Positions 42,772 through 57,000 of a DNA stretch of 64,000 bases are shown in pieces. The position numbers and the translations under genes were made by a program. The notes beneath the pieces were generated by a model. The model was not told the DNA's origin and did no database searches. It saw nothing but the letters and a program-made list of their open reading frames with translations. The first letter of the stretch is position 1. Every line of letters starts with the position of its first letter. This DNA comes from Paralithodes platypus (lineage: Eukaryota > Arthropoda > Malacostraca > Decapoda > Lithodidae): contig CM064481.1 of NCBI GenBank assembly GCA_032716605.1, positions 18,222,811 to 18,286,810 of the forward strand, given 5' to 3'.

Positions 42772-44908
42772 GTTTATTGGGTAAGGTGTATGGTGTTACA
42801 TGTATGATATGTAGTGGGAAGAGTAGTGTTTTATGGATAGAGGATAGCAATGTAGGGCAAGTCGTGAAGTTGGATGTGTATGTTATATAAAGAGGGTTTT
42901 CCTGATACCCCTGATGTGTGAGGCAGAAAGATATGTATCCAGCTACCAAGGCCTGGGGAGAGAGACTGGGGAGAGAGGGGAGAGAGACTGGATCTACTTT
43001 GCGAGGAGGATGGGGACAGCTGTGATAGGAGCGTCTCTCTAGATTGTTCAATCTTCATTCTATGGTATAGCTGAGGTGCTAATTTAGTGATCAGAGCATG
43101 CAAGAAAGGTAAATGGTTTATTGTGAGGTAATAAAGGTTAGTAAAGGTGTTAGTCATTCATGGTTAGTTCATGGATAGGAAGAATTCCTGTGCTACCTGG
43201 CAATGACTCGAAAGTCAAAACAGGGGCCAGGTATACCTCCGCGGGGGTGGGGGTCTCCCTCCTCGGGTGGGCAAAAAGGGGGAGCTGGGCGCCCTCTCTC
43301 TGATATAGTCGTCCGGCGGCTGTGGCTAGGGGCTTGCCATATCACCAGTGTTTGTAATAACCCTCTGTGTATGAGACAGATGTGAGTGGCTTTAATACCA
43401 AAACCGAAGGTGCCTTAGCTAGCTGGTTTTACTCGGCTGGTTGTTAATTGTAGGGTTTGCTGGATATGGTGGAGACTGGGTTGCTAACTCTGCCACATTT
43501 ATCTGGAAGTATGGCAATAGAAGTTAGTTACTGGCGGGGCCGCAAGCCTCGCACCGACGACCATTGGGTGCAGGGTTGTGAATGTGTTGTAAGAGAATAG
43601 ATGGCATGCAAGGGGCTAGTAAAGTTCTAATGTTGTTCTGGCCTACTAAGTGAAGGTAGGCTGGATAGGAGTATATATAAAAGGTTGGAGAGCGTTAGTA
43701 ACGGACAATTCAAGGATCTTCAAGAGGTATGAGAGAGAGGCTAGGTCGGACAAGAGTCGAGAAGCGCGGGTGTCTTAATGAGGGGGGGGGGGGGGAGAGT
43801 TCAAGGGCTACAGGGAAATTTTGCCCCTAAGGTCCCTGGGCGTGGGGGTGGCATTAGGCTACAATTGATATGGAAGTTTGAAAAGGCAGTAGAATACGTT
43901 AGCCAAATGCTACCGGGGAATGCAACTATGGGGTGGTATATGAGTCTGGAAAAGATAGAGTTATGTGATCAGTCCGAGGGTTATGGATACTATTAGTTGG
44001 CCCTGGGAACTGCGTTTTCTATTAAATATAAATATCAACAACAGCGGCAGTTCGTAGGGGTACTTAGTTATTGTTTCGGGGTACTTATGACAGATACTGA
44101 TAACCAGGTTATCTTATATAATCTCTGGTTGGGGTAAGAGGTGTAAGACACGAAGTAAATTGGCGTAGTGTGGACTGTGGATACGAAGGAGGCAAGGGGA
44201 AGACGTATGACAATTGTGGAAAGTAAATGGAAAAAGGTGAACACAATGGCGGATAAAATACTTAACCTAAAGGATTGCATACATCGATGAACGATGACAT
44301 TATAGTCGTCGTCCTAATAAGGTGATGAAACCTGGTTGATCTGTACTTGGCACAATACGACACAAGGACACTGCCGCTATGTCGCATCAATGCTGGTGGC
44401 AGTTAATATTATAGACTTAGTTACTAGAGGAACAATGCAAGGGGCGACTGAGCACGGGTTACACATATCTATACTCGTCATGGAAAATGATATAAGAGGT
44501 CTAGGGACAAGCGTGGGTGTTTGAACTTCTAAGATATATAACATCTACTTCTCGGATGCAAGAACATACATAGATATAATTATGGCTGTCTGATGTGTTG
44601 GCATTGGCTCAACGTCGGGACAGGCATGGGTGTTTTTAATATGAATGTATATTCCTGTTCATCATCTTTGTAGTTAGGAGTGTAGGACACGAGGGGGTTA
44701 GTGTACGTGAAATGTGGAAAATGGTCAGTTTAGAAAAGGTAAATTGGTGTGTCCTGGAGCTGTTTAGCCCTGCGGGCTTGGGCCTGTCTGAAATGGCTGG
44801 CTCGGTCAGCTGGTCCTTTCGTTCTGTGGACCTTTCCTTTGGTGTTTCTGTGTGGTGTTCGTTCATGGCTTCTGTGGTGGGCTTCTCGTTCTGGGGCATT
44901 TTAGTAAA

Positions 44909-45095
44909 CACTAGGATAGCCTATACCCGGTCAGAGGTAAGTCCTGCTGTAGTCTCCTTGAATGCTACCGTATCTTATTGTTTTCAATAACACCTGAAGA
45001 AAGGAAATATAAAATAGAAAGACGCGGCCATTCAAATTCAGTAATAGGAATTCCTGGAGTTTTAATAAAGATTCCCTTAAAATGACAACTTGCGA
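44909..45095. other. Junction between solo LTR and satellite
   Basis: 187 bases of unique-looking, AT-rich sequence after the gtaaa duplication. No gene or repeat is seen in it. The satellite begins abruptly at 45096 with a full-identity unit rather than with decayed edge units. Confidence 0.6.
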
Positions 45096-48000
45096 ATTTC
45101 AGTCTATAAGGAAGTTAGAGCGTCAAACATAAATATTTAGCAGTACTACTAGCGCTATGAGCTTTTGATTGATAGAAGGATTGCTACAACCGTATTTCAG
45201 TCTATAAGGAAGTTAGAGCGTCAAACATAAATATTTAGCAGTACTACTAGCGCTATGAGCTTTTGATTGATAGAAGGATTGCTACAACCGTATTTCAGTC
45301 TATAAGGAAGTTAGAGCGTCAAACATAAATATTTAGCAGTACTACTAGCGCTATGAGCTTTTGATTGATAGAAGGATTGCTACAACCGTATTTCAGTCTA
45401 TAAGGAAGTTAGAGCGTCAAACATAAATATTTAGCAGTACTACTAGCGCTATGAGCTTTTGATTGATAGAAGGATTGCTACAACCGTATTTCAGTCTATA
45501 AGGAAGTTAGAGCGTCAAACATAAATATTTAGCAGTACTACTAGCGCTATGAGCTTTTGATTGATAGAAGGATTGCTACAACCGTATTTCAGTCTATAAG
45601 GAAGTTAGAGCGTCAAACATAAATATTTAGCAGTACTACTAGCGCTATGAGCTTTTGATTGATAGAAGGATTGCTACAACCGTATTTCAGTCTATAAGGA
45701 AGTTAGAGCGTCAAACATAAATATTTAGCAGTACTACTAGCGCTATGAGCTTTTGATTGATAGAAGGATTGCTACAACCGTATTTCAGTCTATAAGGAAG
45801 TTAGAGCGTCAAACATAAATATTTAGCAGTACTACTAGCGCTATGAGCTTTTGATTGATAGAAGGATTGCTACAACCGTATTTCAGTCTATAAGGAAGTT
45901 AGAGCGTCAAACATAAATATTTAGCAGTACTACTAGCGCTATGAGCTTTTGATTGATAGAAGGATTGCTACAACCGTATTTCAGTCTATAAGGAAGTTAG
46001 AGCGTCAAACATAAATATTTAGCAGTACTACTAGCGCTATGAGCTTTTGATTGATAGAAGGATTGCTACAACCGTATTTCAGTCTATAAGGAAGTTAGAG
46101 CGTCAAACATAAATATTTAGCAGTACTACTAGCGCTATGAGCTTTTGATTGATAGAAGGATTGCTACAACCGTATTTCAGTCTATAAGGAAGTTAGAGCG
46201 TCAAACATAAATATTTAGCAGTACTACTAGCGCTATGAGCTTTTGATTGATAGAAGGATTGCTACAACCGTATTTCAGTCTATAAGGAAGTTAGAGCGTC
46301 AAACATAAATATTTAGCAGTACTAGCGCTATGAGCTTTTGATTGATAGAAGGATTGCTACAACCGTATTTCAGTCTATAAGGAAGTTAGAGCGTCAAACA
46401 TAAATATTTAGCAGTACTACTAGCGCTATGAGCTTTTGATTGATAGAAGGATTGCTACAACCGTATTTCAGTCTATAAGGAAGTTAGAGCGTCAAACATA
46501 AATATTTAGCAGTACTACTAGCGCTATGAGCTTTTGATTGATAGAAGGATTGCTACAACCGTATTTCAGTCTATAAGGAAGTTAGAGCGTCAAACATAAA
46601 TATTTAGCAGTACTACTAGCGCTATGAGCTTTTGATTGATAGAAGGATTGCTACAACCGTATTTCAGTCTATAAGGAAGTTAGAGCGTCAAACATAAATA
46701 TTTAGCAGTACTACTAGCGCTATGAGCTTTTGATTGATAGAAGGATTGCTACAACCGTATTTCAGTCTATAAGGAAGTTAGAGCGTCAAACATAAATATT
46801 TAGCAGTACTACTAGCGCTATGAGCTTTTGATTGATAGAAGGATTGCTACAACCGTATTTCAGTCTATAAGGAAGTTAGAGCGTCAAACATAAATATTTA
46901 GCAGTACTACTAGCGCTATGAGCTTTTGATTGATAGAAGGATTGCTACAACCGTATTTCAGTCTATAAGGAAGTTAGAGCGTCAAACATAAATATTTAGC
47001 AGTACTACTAGCGCTATGAGCTTTTGATTGATAGAAGGATTGCTACAACCGTATTTCAGTCTATAAGGAAGTTAGAGCGTCAAACATAAATATTTAGCAG
47101 TACTACTAGCGCTATGAGCTTTTGATTGATAGAAGGATTGCTACAACCGTATTTCAGTCTATAAGGAAGTTAGAGCGTCAAACATAAATATTTAGCAGTA
47201 CTACTAGCGCTATGAGCTTTTGATTGATAGAAGGATTGCTACAACCGTATTTCAGTCTATAAGGAAGTTAGAGCGTCAAACATAAATATTTAGCAGTACT
47301 ACTAGCGCTATGAGCTTTTGATTGATAGAAGGATTGCTACAACCGTATTTCAGTCTATAAGGAAGTTAGAGCGTCAAACATAAATATTTAGCAGTACTAC
47401 TAGCGCTATGAGCTTTTGATTGATAGAAGGATTGCTACAACCGTATTTCAGTCTATAAGGAAGTTAGAGCGTCAAACATAAATATTTAGCAGTACTACTA
47501 GCGCTATGAGCTTTTGATTGATAGAAGGATTGCTACAACCGTATTTCAGTCTATAAGGAAGTTAGAGCGTCAAACATAAATATTTAGCAGTACTACTAGC
47601 GCTATGAGCTTTTGATTGATAGAAGGATTGCTACAACCGTATTTCAGTCTATAAGGAAGTTAGAGCGTCAAACATAAATATTTAGCAGTACTACTAGCGC
47701 TATGAGCTTTTGATTGATAGAAGGATTGCTACAACCGTATTTCAGTCTATAAGGAAGTTAGAGCGTCAAACATAAATATTTAGCAGTACTACTAGCGCTA
47801 TGAGCTTTTGATTGATAGAAGGATTGCTACAACCGTATTTCAGTCTATAAGGAAGTTAGAGCGTCAAACATAAATATTTAGCAGTACTACTAGCGCTATG
47901 AGCTTTTGATTGATAGAAGGATTGCTACAACCGTATTTCAGTCTATAAGGAAGTTAGAGCGTCAAACATAAATATTTAGCAGTACTACTAGCGCTATGAG

Positions 48001-51000
48001 CTTTTGATTGATAGAAGGATTGCTACAACCGTATTTCAGTCTATAAGGAAGTTAGAGCGTCAAACATAAATATTTAGCAGTACTAGCGCTATGAGCTTTT
48101 GATTGATAGAAGGATTGCTACAACCGTATTTCAGTCTATAAGGAAGTTAGAGCGTCAAACATAAATATTTAGCAGTACTACTAGCGCTATGAGCTTTTGA
48201 TTGATAGAAGGATTGCTACAACCGTATTTCAGTCTATAAGGAAGTTAGAGCGTCAAACATAAATATTTAGCAGTACTACTAGCGCTATGAGCTTTTGATT
48301 GATAGAAGGATTGCTACAACCGTATTTCAGTCTATAAGGAAGTTAGAGCGTCAAACATAAATATTTAGCAGTACTACTAGCGCTATGAGCTTTTGATTGA
48401 TAGAAGGATTGCTACAACCGTATTTCAGTCTATAAGGAAGTTAGAGCGTCAAACATAAATATTTAGCAGTACTACTAGCGCTATGAGCTTTTGATTGATA
48501 GAAGGATTGCTACAACCGTATTTCAGTCTATAAGGAAGTTAGAGCGTCAAACATAAATATTTAGCAGTACTACTAGCGCTATGAGCTTTTGATTGATAGA
48601 AGGATTGCTACAACCGTATTTCAGTCTATAAGGAAGTTAGAGCGTCAAACATAAATATTTAGCAGTACTACTAGCGCTATGAGCTTTTGATTGATAGAAG
48701 GATTGCTACAACCGTATTTCAGTCTATAAGGAAGTTAGAGCGTCAAACATAAATATTTAGCAGTACTACTAGCGCTATGAGCTTTTGATTGATAGAAGGA
48801 TTGCTACAACCGTATTTCAGTCTATAAGGAAGTTAGAGCGTCAAACATAAATATTTAGCAGTACTACTAGCGCTATGAGCTTTTGATTGATAGAAGGATT
48901 GCTACAACCGTATTTCAGTCTATAAGGAAGTTAGAGCGTCAAACATAAATATTTAGCAGTACTACTAGCGCTATGAGCTTTTGATTGATAGAAGGATTGC
49001 TACAACCGTATTTCAGTCTATAAGGAAGTTAGAGCGTCAAACATAAATATTTAGCAGTACTACTAGCGCTATGAGCTTTTGATTGATAGAAGGATTGCTA
49101 CAACCGTATTTCAGTCTATAAGGAAGTTAGAGCGTCAAACATAAATATTTAGCAGTACTACTAGCGCTATGAGCTTTTGATTGATAGAAGGATTGCTACA
49201 ACCGTATTTCAGTCTATAAGGAAGTTAGAGCGTCAAACATAAATATTTAGCAGTACTACTAGCGCTATGAGCTTTTGATTGATAGAAGGATTGCTACAAC
49301 CGTATTTCAGTCTATAAGGAAGTTAGAGCGTCAAACATAAATATTTAGCAGTACTACTAGCGCTATGAGCTTTTGATTGATAGAAGGATTGCTACAACCG
49401 TATTTCAGTCTATAAGGAAGTTAGAGCGTCAAACATAAATATTTAGCAGTACTACTAGCGCTATGAGCTTTTGATTGATAGAAGGATTGCTACAACCGTA
49501 TTTCAGTCTATAAGGAAGTTAGAGCGTCAAACATAAATATTTAGCAGTACTACTAGCGCTATGAGCTTTTGATTGATAGAAGGATTGCTACAACCGTATT
49601 TCAGTCTATAAGGAAGTTAGAGCGTCAAACATAAATATTTAGCAGTACTACTAGCGCTATGAGCTTTTGATTGATAGAAGGATTGCTACAACCGTATTTC
49701 AGTCTATAAGGAAGTTAGAGCGTCAAACATAAATATTTAGCAGTACTACTAGCGCTATGAGCTTTTGATTGATAGAAGGATTGCTACAACCGTATTTCAG
49801 TCTATAAGGAAGTTAGAGCGTCAAACATAAATATTTAGCAGTACTACTAGCGCTATGAGCTTTTGATTGATAGAAGGATTGCTACAACCGTATTTCAGTC
49901 TATAAGGAAGTTAGAGCGTCAAACATAAATATTTAGCAGTACTACTAGCGCTATGAGCTTTTGATTGATAGAAGGATTGCTACAACCGTATTTCAGTCTA
50001 TAAGGAAGTTAGAGCGTCAAACATAAATATTTAGCAGTACTACTAGCGCTATGAGCTTTTGATTGATAGAAGGATTGCTACAACCGTATTTCAGTCTATA
50101 AGGAAGTTAGAGCGTCAAACATAAATATTTAGCAGTACTACTAGCGCTATGAGCTTTTGATTGATAGAAGGATTGCTACAACCGTATTTCAGTCTATAAG
50201 GAAGTTAGAGCGTCAAACATAAATATTTAGCAGTACTACTAGCGCTATGAGCTTTTGATTGATAGAAGGATTGCTACAACCGTATTTCAGTCTATAAGGA
50301 AGTTAGAGCGTCAAACATAAATATTTAGCAGTACTACTAGCGCTATGAGCTTTTGATTGATAGAAGGATTGCTACAACCGTATTTCAGTCTATAAGGAAG
50401 TTAGAGCGTCAAACATAAATATTTAGCAGTACTACTAGCGCTATGAGCTTTTGATTGATAGAAGGATTGCTACAACCGTATTTCAGTCTATAAGGAAGTT
50501 AGAGCGTCAAACATAAATATTTAGCAGTACTACTAGCGCTATGAGCTTTTGATTGATAGAAGGATTGCTACAACCGTATTTCAGTCTATAAGGAAGTTAG
50601 AGCGTCAAACATAAATATTTAGCAGTACTACTAGCGCTATGAGCTTTTGATTGATAGAAGGATTGCTACAACCGTATTTCAGTCTATAAGGAAGTTAGAG
50701 CGTCAAACATAAATATTTAGCAGTACTACTAGCGCTATGAGCTTTTGATTGATAGAAGGATTGCTACAACCGTATTTCAGTCTATAAGGAAGTTAGAGCG
50801 TCAAACATAAATATTTAGCAGTACTACTAGCGCTATGAGCTTTTGATTGATAGAAGGATTGCTACAACCGTATTTCAGTCTATAAGGAAGTTAGAGCGTC
50901 AAACATAAATATTTAGCAGTACTACTAGCGCTATGAGCTTTTGATTGATAGAAGGATTGCTACAACCGTATTTCAGTCTATAAGGAAGTTAGAGCGTCAA

Positions 51001-54000
51001 ACATAAATATTTAGCAGTACTACTAGCGCTATGAGCTTTTGATTGATAGAAGGATTGCTACAACCGTATTTCAGTCTATAAGGAAGTTAGAGCGTCAAAC
51101 ATAAATATTTAGCAGTACTACTAGCGCTATGAGCTTTTGATTGATAGAAGGATTGCTACAACCGTATTTCAGTCTATAAGGAAGTTAGAGCGTCAAACAT
51201 AAATATTTAGCAGTACTACTAGCGCTATGAGCTTTTGATTGATAGAAGGATTGCTACAACCGTATTTCAGTCTATAAGGAAGTTAGAGCGTCAAACATAA
51301 ATATTTAGCAGTACTACTAGCGCTATGAGCTTTTGATTGATAGAAGGATTGCTACAACCGTATTTCAGTCTATAAGGAAGTTAGAGCGTCAAACATAAAT
51401 ATTTAGCAGTACTACTAGCGCTATGAGCTTTTGATTGATAGAAGGATTGCTACAACCGTATTTCAGTCTATAAGGAAGTTAGAGCGTCAAACATAAATAT
51501 TTAGCAGTACTACTAGCGCTATGAGCTTTTGATTGATAGAAGGATTGCTACAACCGTATTTCAGTCTATAAGGAAGTTAGAGCGTCAAACATAAATATTT
51601 AGCAGTACTACTAGCGCTATGAGCTTTTGATTGATAGAAGGATTGCTACAACCGTATTTCAGTCTATAAGGAAGTTAGAGCGTCAAACATAAATATTTAG
51701 CAGTACTACTAGCGCTATGAGCTTTTGATTGATAGAAGGATTGCTACAACCGTATTTCAGTCTATAAGGAAGTTAGAGCGTCAAACATAAATATTTAGCA
51801 GTACTACTAGCGCTATGAGCTTTTGATTGATAGAAGGATTGCTACAACCGTATTTCAGTCTATAAGGAAGTTAGAGCGTCAAACATAAATATTTAGCAGT
51901 ACTACTAGCGCTATGAGCTTTTGATTGATAGAAGGATTGCTACAACCGTATTTCAGTCTATAAGGAAGTTAGAGCGTCAAACATAAATATTTAGCAGTAC
52001 TACTAGCGCTATGAGCTTTTGATTGATAGAAGGATTGCTACAACCGTATTTCAGTCTATAAGGAAGTTAGAGCGTCAAACATAAATATTTAGCAGTACTA
52101 CTAGCGCTATGAGCTTTTGATTGATAGAAGGATTGCTACAACCGTATTTCAGTCTATAAGGAAGTTAGAGCGTCAAACATAAATATTTAGCAGTACTACT
52201 AGCGCTATGAGCTTTTGATTGATAGAAGGATTGCTACAACCGTATTTCAGTCTATAAGGAAGTTAGAGCGTCAAACATAAATATTTAGCAGTACTACTAG
52301 CGCTATGAGCTTTTGATTGATAGAAGGATTGCTACAACCGTATTTCAGTCTATAAGGAAGTTAGAGCGTCAAACATAAATATTTAGCAGTACTACTAGCG
52401 CTATGAGCTTTTGATTGATAGAAGGATTGCTACAACCGTATTTCAGTCTATAAGGAAGTTAGAGCGTCAAACATAAATATTTAGCAGTACTACTAGCGCT
52501 ATGAGCTTTTGATTGATAGAAGGATTGCTACAACCGTATTTCAGTCTATAAGGAAGTTAGAGCGTCAAACATAAATATTTAGCAGTACTACTAGCGCTAT
52601 GAGCTTTTGATTGATAGAAGGATTGCTACAACCGTATTTCAGTCTATAAGGAAGTTAGAGCGTCAAACATAAATATTTAGCAGTACTACTAGCGCTATGA
52701 GCTTTTGATTGATAGAAGGATTGCTACAACCGTATTTCAGTCTATAAGGAAGTTAGAGCGTCAAACATAAATATTTAGCAGTACTACTAGCGCTATGAGC
52801 TTTTGATTGATAGAAGGATTGCTACAACCGTATTTCAGTCTATAAGGAAGTTAGAGCGTCAAACATAAATATTTAGCAGTACTACTAGCGCTATGAGCTT
52901 TTGATTGATAGAAGGATTGCTACAACCGTATTTCAGTCTATAAGGAAGTTAGAGCGTCAAACATAAATATTTAGCAGTACTACTAGCGCTATGAGCTTTT
53001 GATTGATAGAAGGATTGCTACAACCGTATTTCAGTCTATAAGGAAGTTAGAGCGTCAAACATAAATATTTAGCAGTACTACTAGCGCTATGAGCTTTTGA
53101 TTGATAGAAGGATTGCTACAACCGTATTTCAGTCTATAAGGAAGTTAGAGCGTCAAACATAAATATTTAGCAGTACTACTAGCGCTATGAGCTTTTGATT
53201 GATAGAAGGATTGCTACAACCGTATTTCAGTCTATAAGGAAGTTAGAGCGTCAAACATAAATATTTAGCAGTACTACTAGCGCTATGAGCTTTTGATTGA
53301 TAGAAGGATTGCTACAACCGTATTTCAGTCTATAAGGAAGTTAGAGCGTCAAACATAAATATTTAGCAGTACTACTAGCGCTATGAGCTTTTGATTGATA
53401 GAAGGATTGCTACAACCGTATTTCAGTCTATAAGGAAGTTAGAGCGTCAAACATAAATATTTAGCAGTACTACTAGCGCTATGAGCTTTTGATTGATAGA
53501 AGGATTGCTACAACCGTATTTCAGTCTATAAGGAAGTTAGAGCGTCAAACATAAATATTTAGCAGTACTACTAGCGCTATGAGCTTTTGATTGATAGAAG
53601 GATTGCTACAACCGTATTTCAGTCTATAAGGAAGTTAGAGCGTCAAACATAAATATTTAGCAGTACTACTAGCGCTATGAGCTTTTGATTGATAGAAGGA
53701 TTGCTACAACCGTATTTCAGTCTATAAGGAAGTTAGAGCGTCAAACATAAATATTTAGCAGTACTACTAGCGCTATGAGCTTTTGATTGATAGAAGGATT
53801 GCTACAACCGTATTTCAGTCTATAAGGAAGTTAGAGCGTCAAACATAAATATTTAGCAGTACTACTAGCGCTATGAGCTTTTGATTGATAGAAGGATTGC
53901 TACAACCGTATTTCAGTCTATAAGGAAGTTAGAGCGTCAAACATAAATATTTAGCAGTACTACTAGCGCTATGAGCTTTTGATTGATAGAAGGATTGCTA

Positions 54001-57000
54001 CAACCGTATTTCAGTCTATAAGGAAGTTAGAGCGTCAAACATAAATATTTAGCAGTACTACTAGCGCTATGAGCTTTTGATTGATAGAAGGATTGCTACA
54101 ACCGTATTTCAGTCTATAAGGAAGTTAGAGCGTCAAACATAAATATTTAGCAGTACTACTAGCGCTATGAGCTTTTGATTGATAGAAGGATTGCTACAAC
54201 CGTATTTCAGTCTATAAGGAAGTTAGAGCGTCAAACATAAATATTTAGCAGTACTACTAGCGCTATGAGCTTTTGATTGATAGAAGGATTGCTACAACCG
54301 TATTTCAGTCTATAAGGAAGTTAGAGCGTCAAACATAAATATTTAGCAGTACTACTAGCGCTATGAGCTTTTGATTGATAGAAGGATTGCTACAACCGTA
54401 TTTCAGTCTATAAGGAAGTTAGAGCGTCAAACATAAATATTTAGCAGTACTACTAGCGCTATGAGCTTTTGATTGATAGAAGGATTGCTACAACCGTATT
54501 TCAGTCTATAAGGAAGTTAGAGCGTCAAACATAAATATTTAGCAGTACTACTAGCGCTATGAGCTTTTGATTGATAGAAGGATTGCTACAACCGTATTTC
54601 AGTCTATAAGGAAGTTAGAGCGTCAAACATAAATATTTAGCAGTACTACTAGCGCTATGAGCTTTTGATTGATAGAAGGATTGCTACAACCGTATTTCAG
54701 TCTATAAGGAAGTTAGAGCGTCAAACATAAATATTTAGCAGTACTACTAGCGCTATGAGCTTTTGATTGATAGAAGGATTGCTACAACCGTATTTCAGTC
54801 TATAAGGAAGTTAGAGCGTCAAACATAAATATTTAGCAGTACTACTAGCGCTATGAGCTTTTGATTGATAGAAGGATTGCTACAACCGTATTTCAGTCTA
54901 TAAGGAAGTTAGAGCGTCAAACATAAATATTTAGCAGTACTACTAGCGCTATGAGCTTTTGATTGATAGAAGGATTGCTACAACCGTATTTCAGTCTATA
55001 AGGAAGTTAGAGCGTCAAACATAAATATTTAGCAGTACTACTAGCGCTATGAGCTTTTGATTGATAGAAGGATTGCTACAACCGTATTTCAGTCTATAAG
55101 GAAGTTAGAGCGTCAAACATAAATATTTAGCAGTACTACTAGCGCTATGAGCTTTTGATTGATAGAAGGATTGCTACAACCGTATTTCAGTCTATAAGGA
55201 AGTTAGAGCGTCAAACATAAATATTTAGCAGTACTACTAGCGCTATGAGCTTTTGATTGATAGAAGGATTGCTACAACCGTATTTCAGTCTATAAGGAAG
55301 TTAGAGCGTCAAACATAAATATTTAGCAGTACTACTAGCGCTATGAGCTTTTGATTGATAGAAGGATTGCTACAACCGTATTTCAGTCTATAAGGAAGTT
55401 AGAGCGTCAAACATAAATATTTAGCAGTACTACTAGCGCTATGAGCTTTTGATTGATAGAAGGATTGCTACAACCGTATTTCAGTCTATAAGGAAGTTAG
55501 AGCGTCAAACATAAATATTTAGCAGTACTACTAGCGCTATGAGCTTTTGATTGATAGAAGGATTGCTACAACCGTATTTCAGTCTATAAGGAAGTTAGAG
55601 CGTCAAACATAAATATTTAGCAGTACTACTAGCGCTATGAGCTTTTGATTGATAGAAGGATTGCTACAACCGTATTTCAGTCTATAAGGAAGTTAGAGCG
55701 TCAAACATAAATATTTAGCAGTACTACTAGCGCTATGAGCTTTTGATTGATAGAAGGATTGCTACAACCGTATTTCAGTCTATAAGGAAGTTAGAGCGTC
55801 AAACATAAATATTTAGCAGTACTACTAGCGCTATGAGCTTTTGATTGATAGAAGGATTGCTACAACCGTATTTCAGTCTATAAGGAAGTTAGAGCGTCAA
55901 ACATAAATATTTAGCAGTACTACTAGCGCTATGAGCTTTTGATTGATAGAAGGATTGCTACAACCGTATTTCAGTCTATAAGGAAGTTAGAGCGTCAAAC
56001 ATAAATATTTAGCAGTACTACTAGCGCTATGAGCTTTTGATTGATAGAAGGATTGCTACAACCGTATTTCAGTCTATAAGGAAGTTAGAGCGTCAAACAT
56101 AAATATTTAGCAGTACTACTAGCGCTATGAGCTTTTGATTGATAGAAGGATTGCTACAACCGTATTTCAGTCTATAAGGAAGTTAGAGCGTCAAACATAA
56201 ATATTTAGCAGTACTACTAGCGCTATGAGCTTTTGATTGATAGAAGGATTGCTACAACCGTATTTCAGTCTATAAGGAAGTTAGAGCGTCAAACATAAAT
56301 ATTTAGCAGTACTACTAGCGCTATGAGCTTTTGATTGATAGAAGGATTGCTACAACCGTATTTCAGTCTATAAGGAAGTTAGAGCGTCAAACATAAATAT
56401 TTAGCAGTACTACTAGCGCTATGAGCTTTTGATTGATAGAAGGATTGCTACAACCGTATTTCAGTCTATAAGGAAGTTAGAGCGTCAAACATAAATATTT
56501 AGCAGTACTACTAGCGCTATGAGCTTTTGATTGATAGAAGGATTGCTACAACCGTATTTCAGTCTATAAGGAAGTTAGAGCGTCAAACATAAATATTTAG
56601 CAGTACTACTAGCGCTATGAGCTTTTGATTGATAGAAGGATTGCTACAACCGTATTTCAGTCTATAAGGAAGTTAGAGCGTCAAACATAAATATTTAGCA
56701 GTACTACTAGCGCTATGAGCTTTTGATTGATAGAAGGATTGCTACAACCGTATTTCAGTCTATAAGGAAGTTAGAGCGTCAAACATAAATATTTAGCAGT
56801 ACTACTAGCGCTATGAGCTTTTGATAGAAGGATTGCTACAACCGTATTTCAGTCTATAAGGAAGTTAGAGCGTCAAACATAAATATTTAGCAGTACTACT
56901 AGCGCTATGAGCTTTTGATTGATAGAAGGATTGCTACAACCGTATTTCAGTCTATAAGGAAGTTAGAGCGTCAAACATAAATATTTAGCAGTACTACTAG

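Larger units (their letters stand above)
39702..42960 (-). mobile_element. Jockey/I-like LINE C in the solo LTR
   Basis: Minus-strand non-LTR element with a poly(A) tail (T-run 39699-39719). It has an endonuclease and RT but no ORF1 in the ~190 bases before the endonuclease frame, so it is probably 5'-truncated. LTR sequence breaks at gtattt and resumes at ggggagagagactggatc; the exact 5' edge (42955-42985) is blurred by a gagagactgg repeat, and no target duplication is certain. The RT (Tyr-Ala-Asp-Asp) and C-terminus differ clearly from LINE A/B. Confidence 0.85.
38533..44903 (-). mobile_element. Solo LTR of the gypsy family, split by LINE C
   Basis: Matches the LTRs at 9717 and 23777 over its length (38533-39701 and about 42975-44903), more diverged than those two are from each other. 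The 5 bp duplication gtaaa at 38528-38532 and 44904-44908 shows a complete insertion reduced to one LTR by recombination. It has the same TA...CA tips. It is older than the full element. Confidence 0.9.

Noticed and set aside
45096..45193. CENP-B box in the satellite unit
   Set aside because: No match to the ttcg...cggg core pattern in either strand of the unit.
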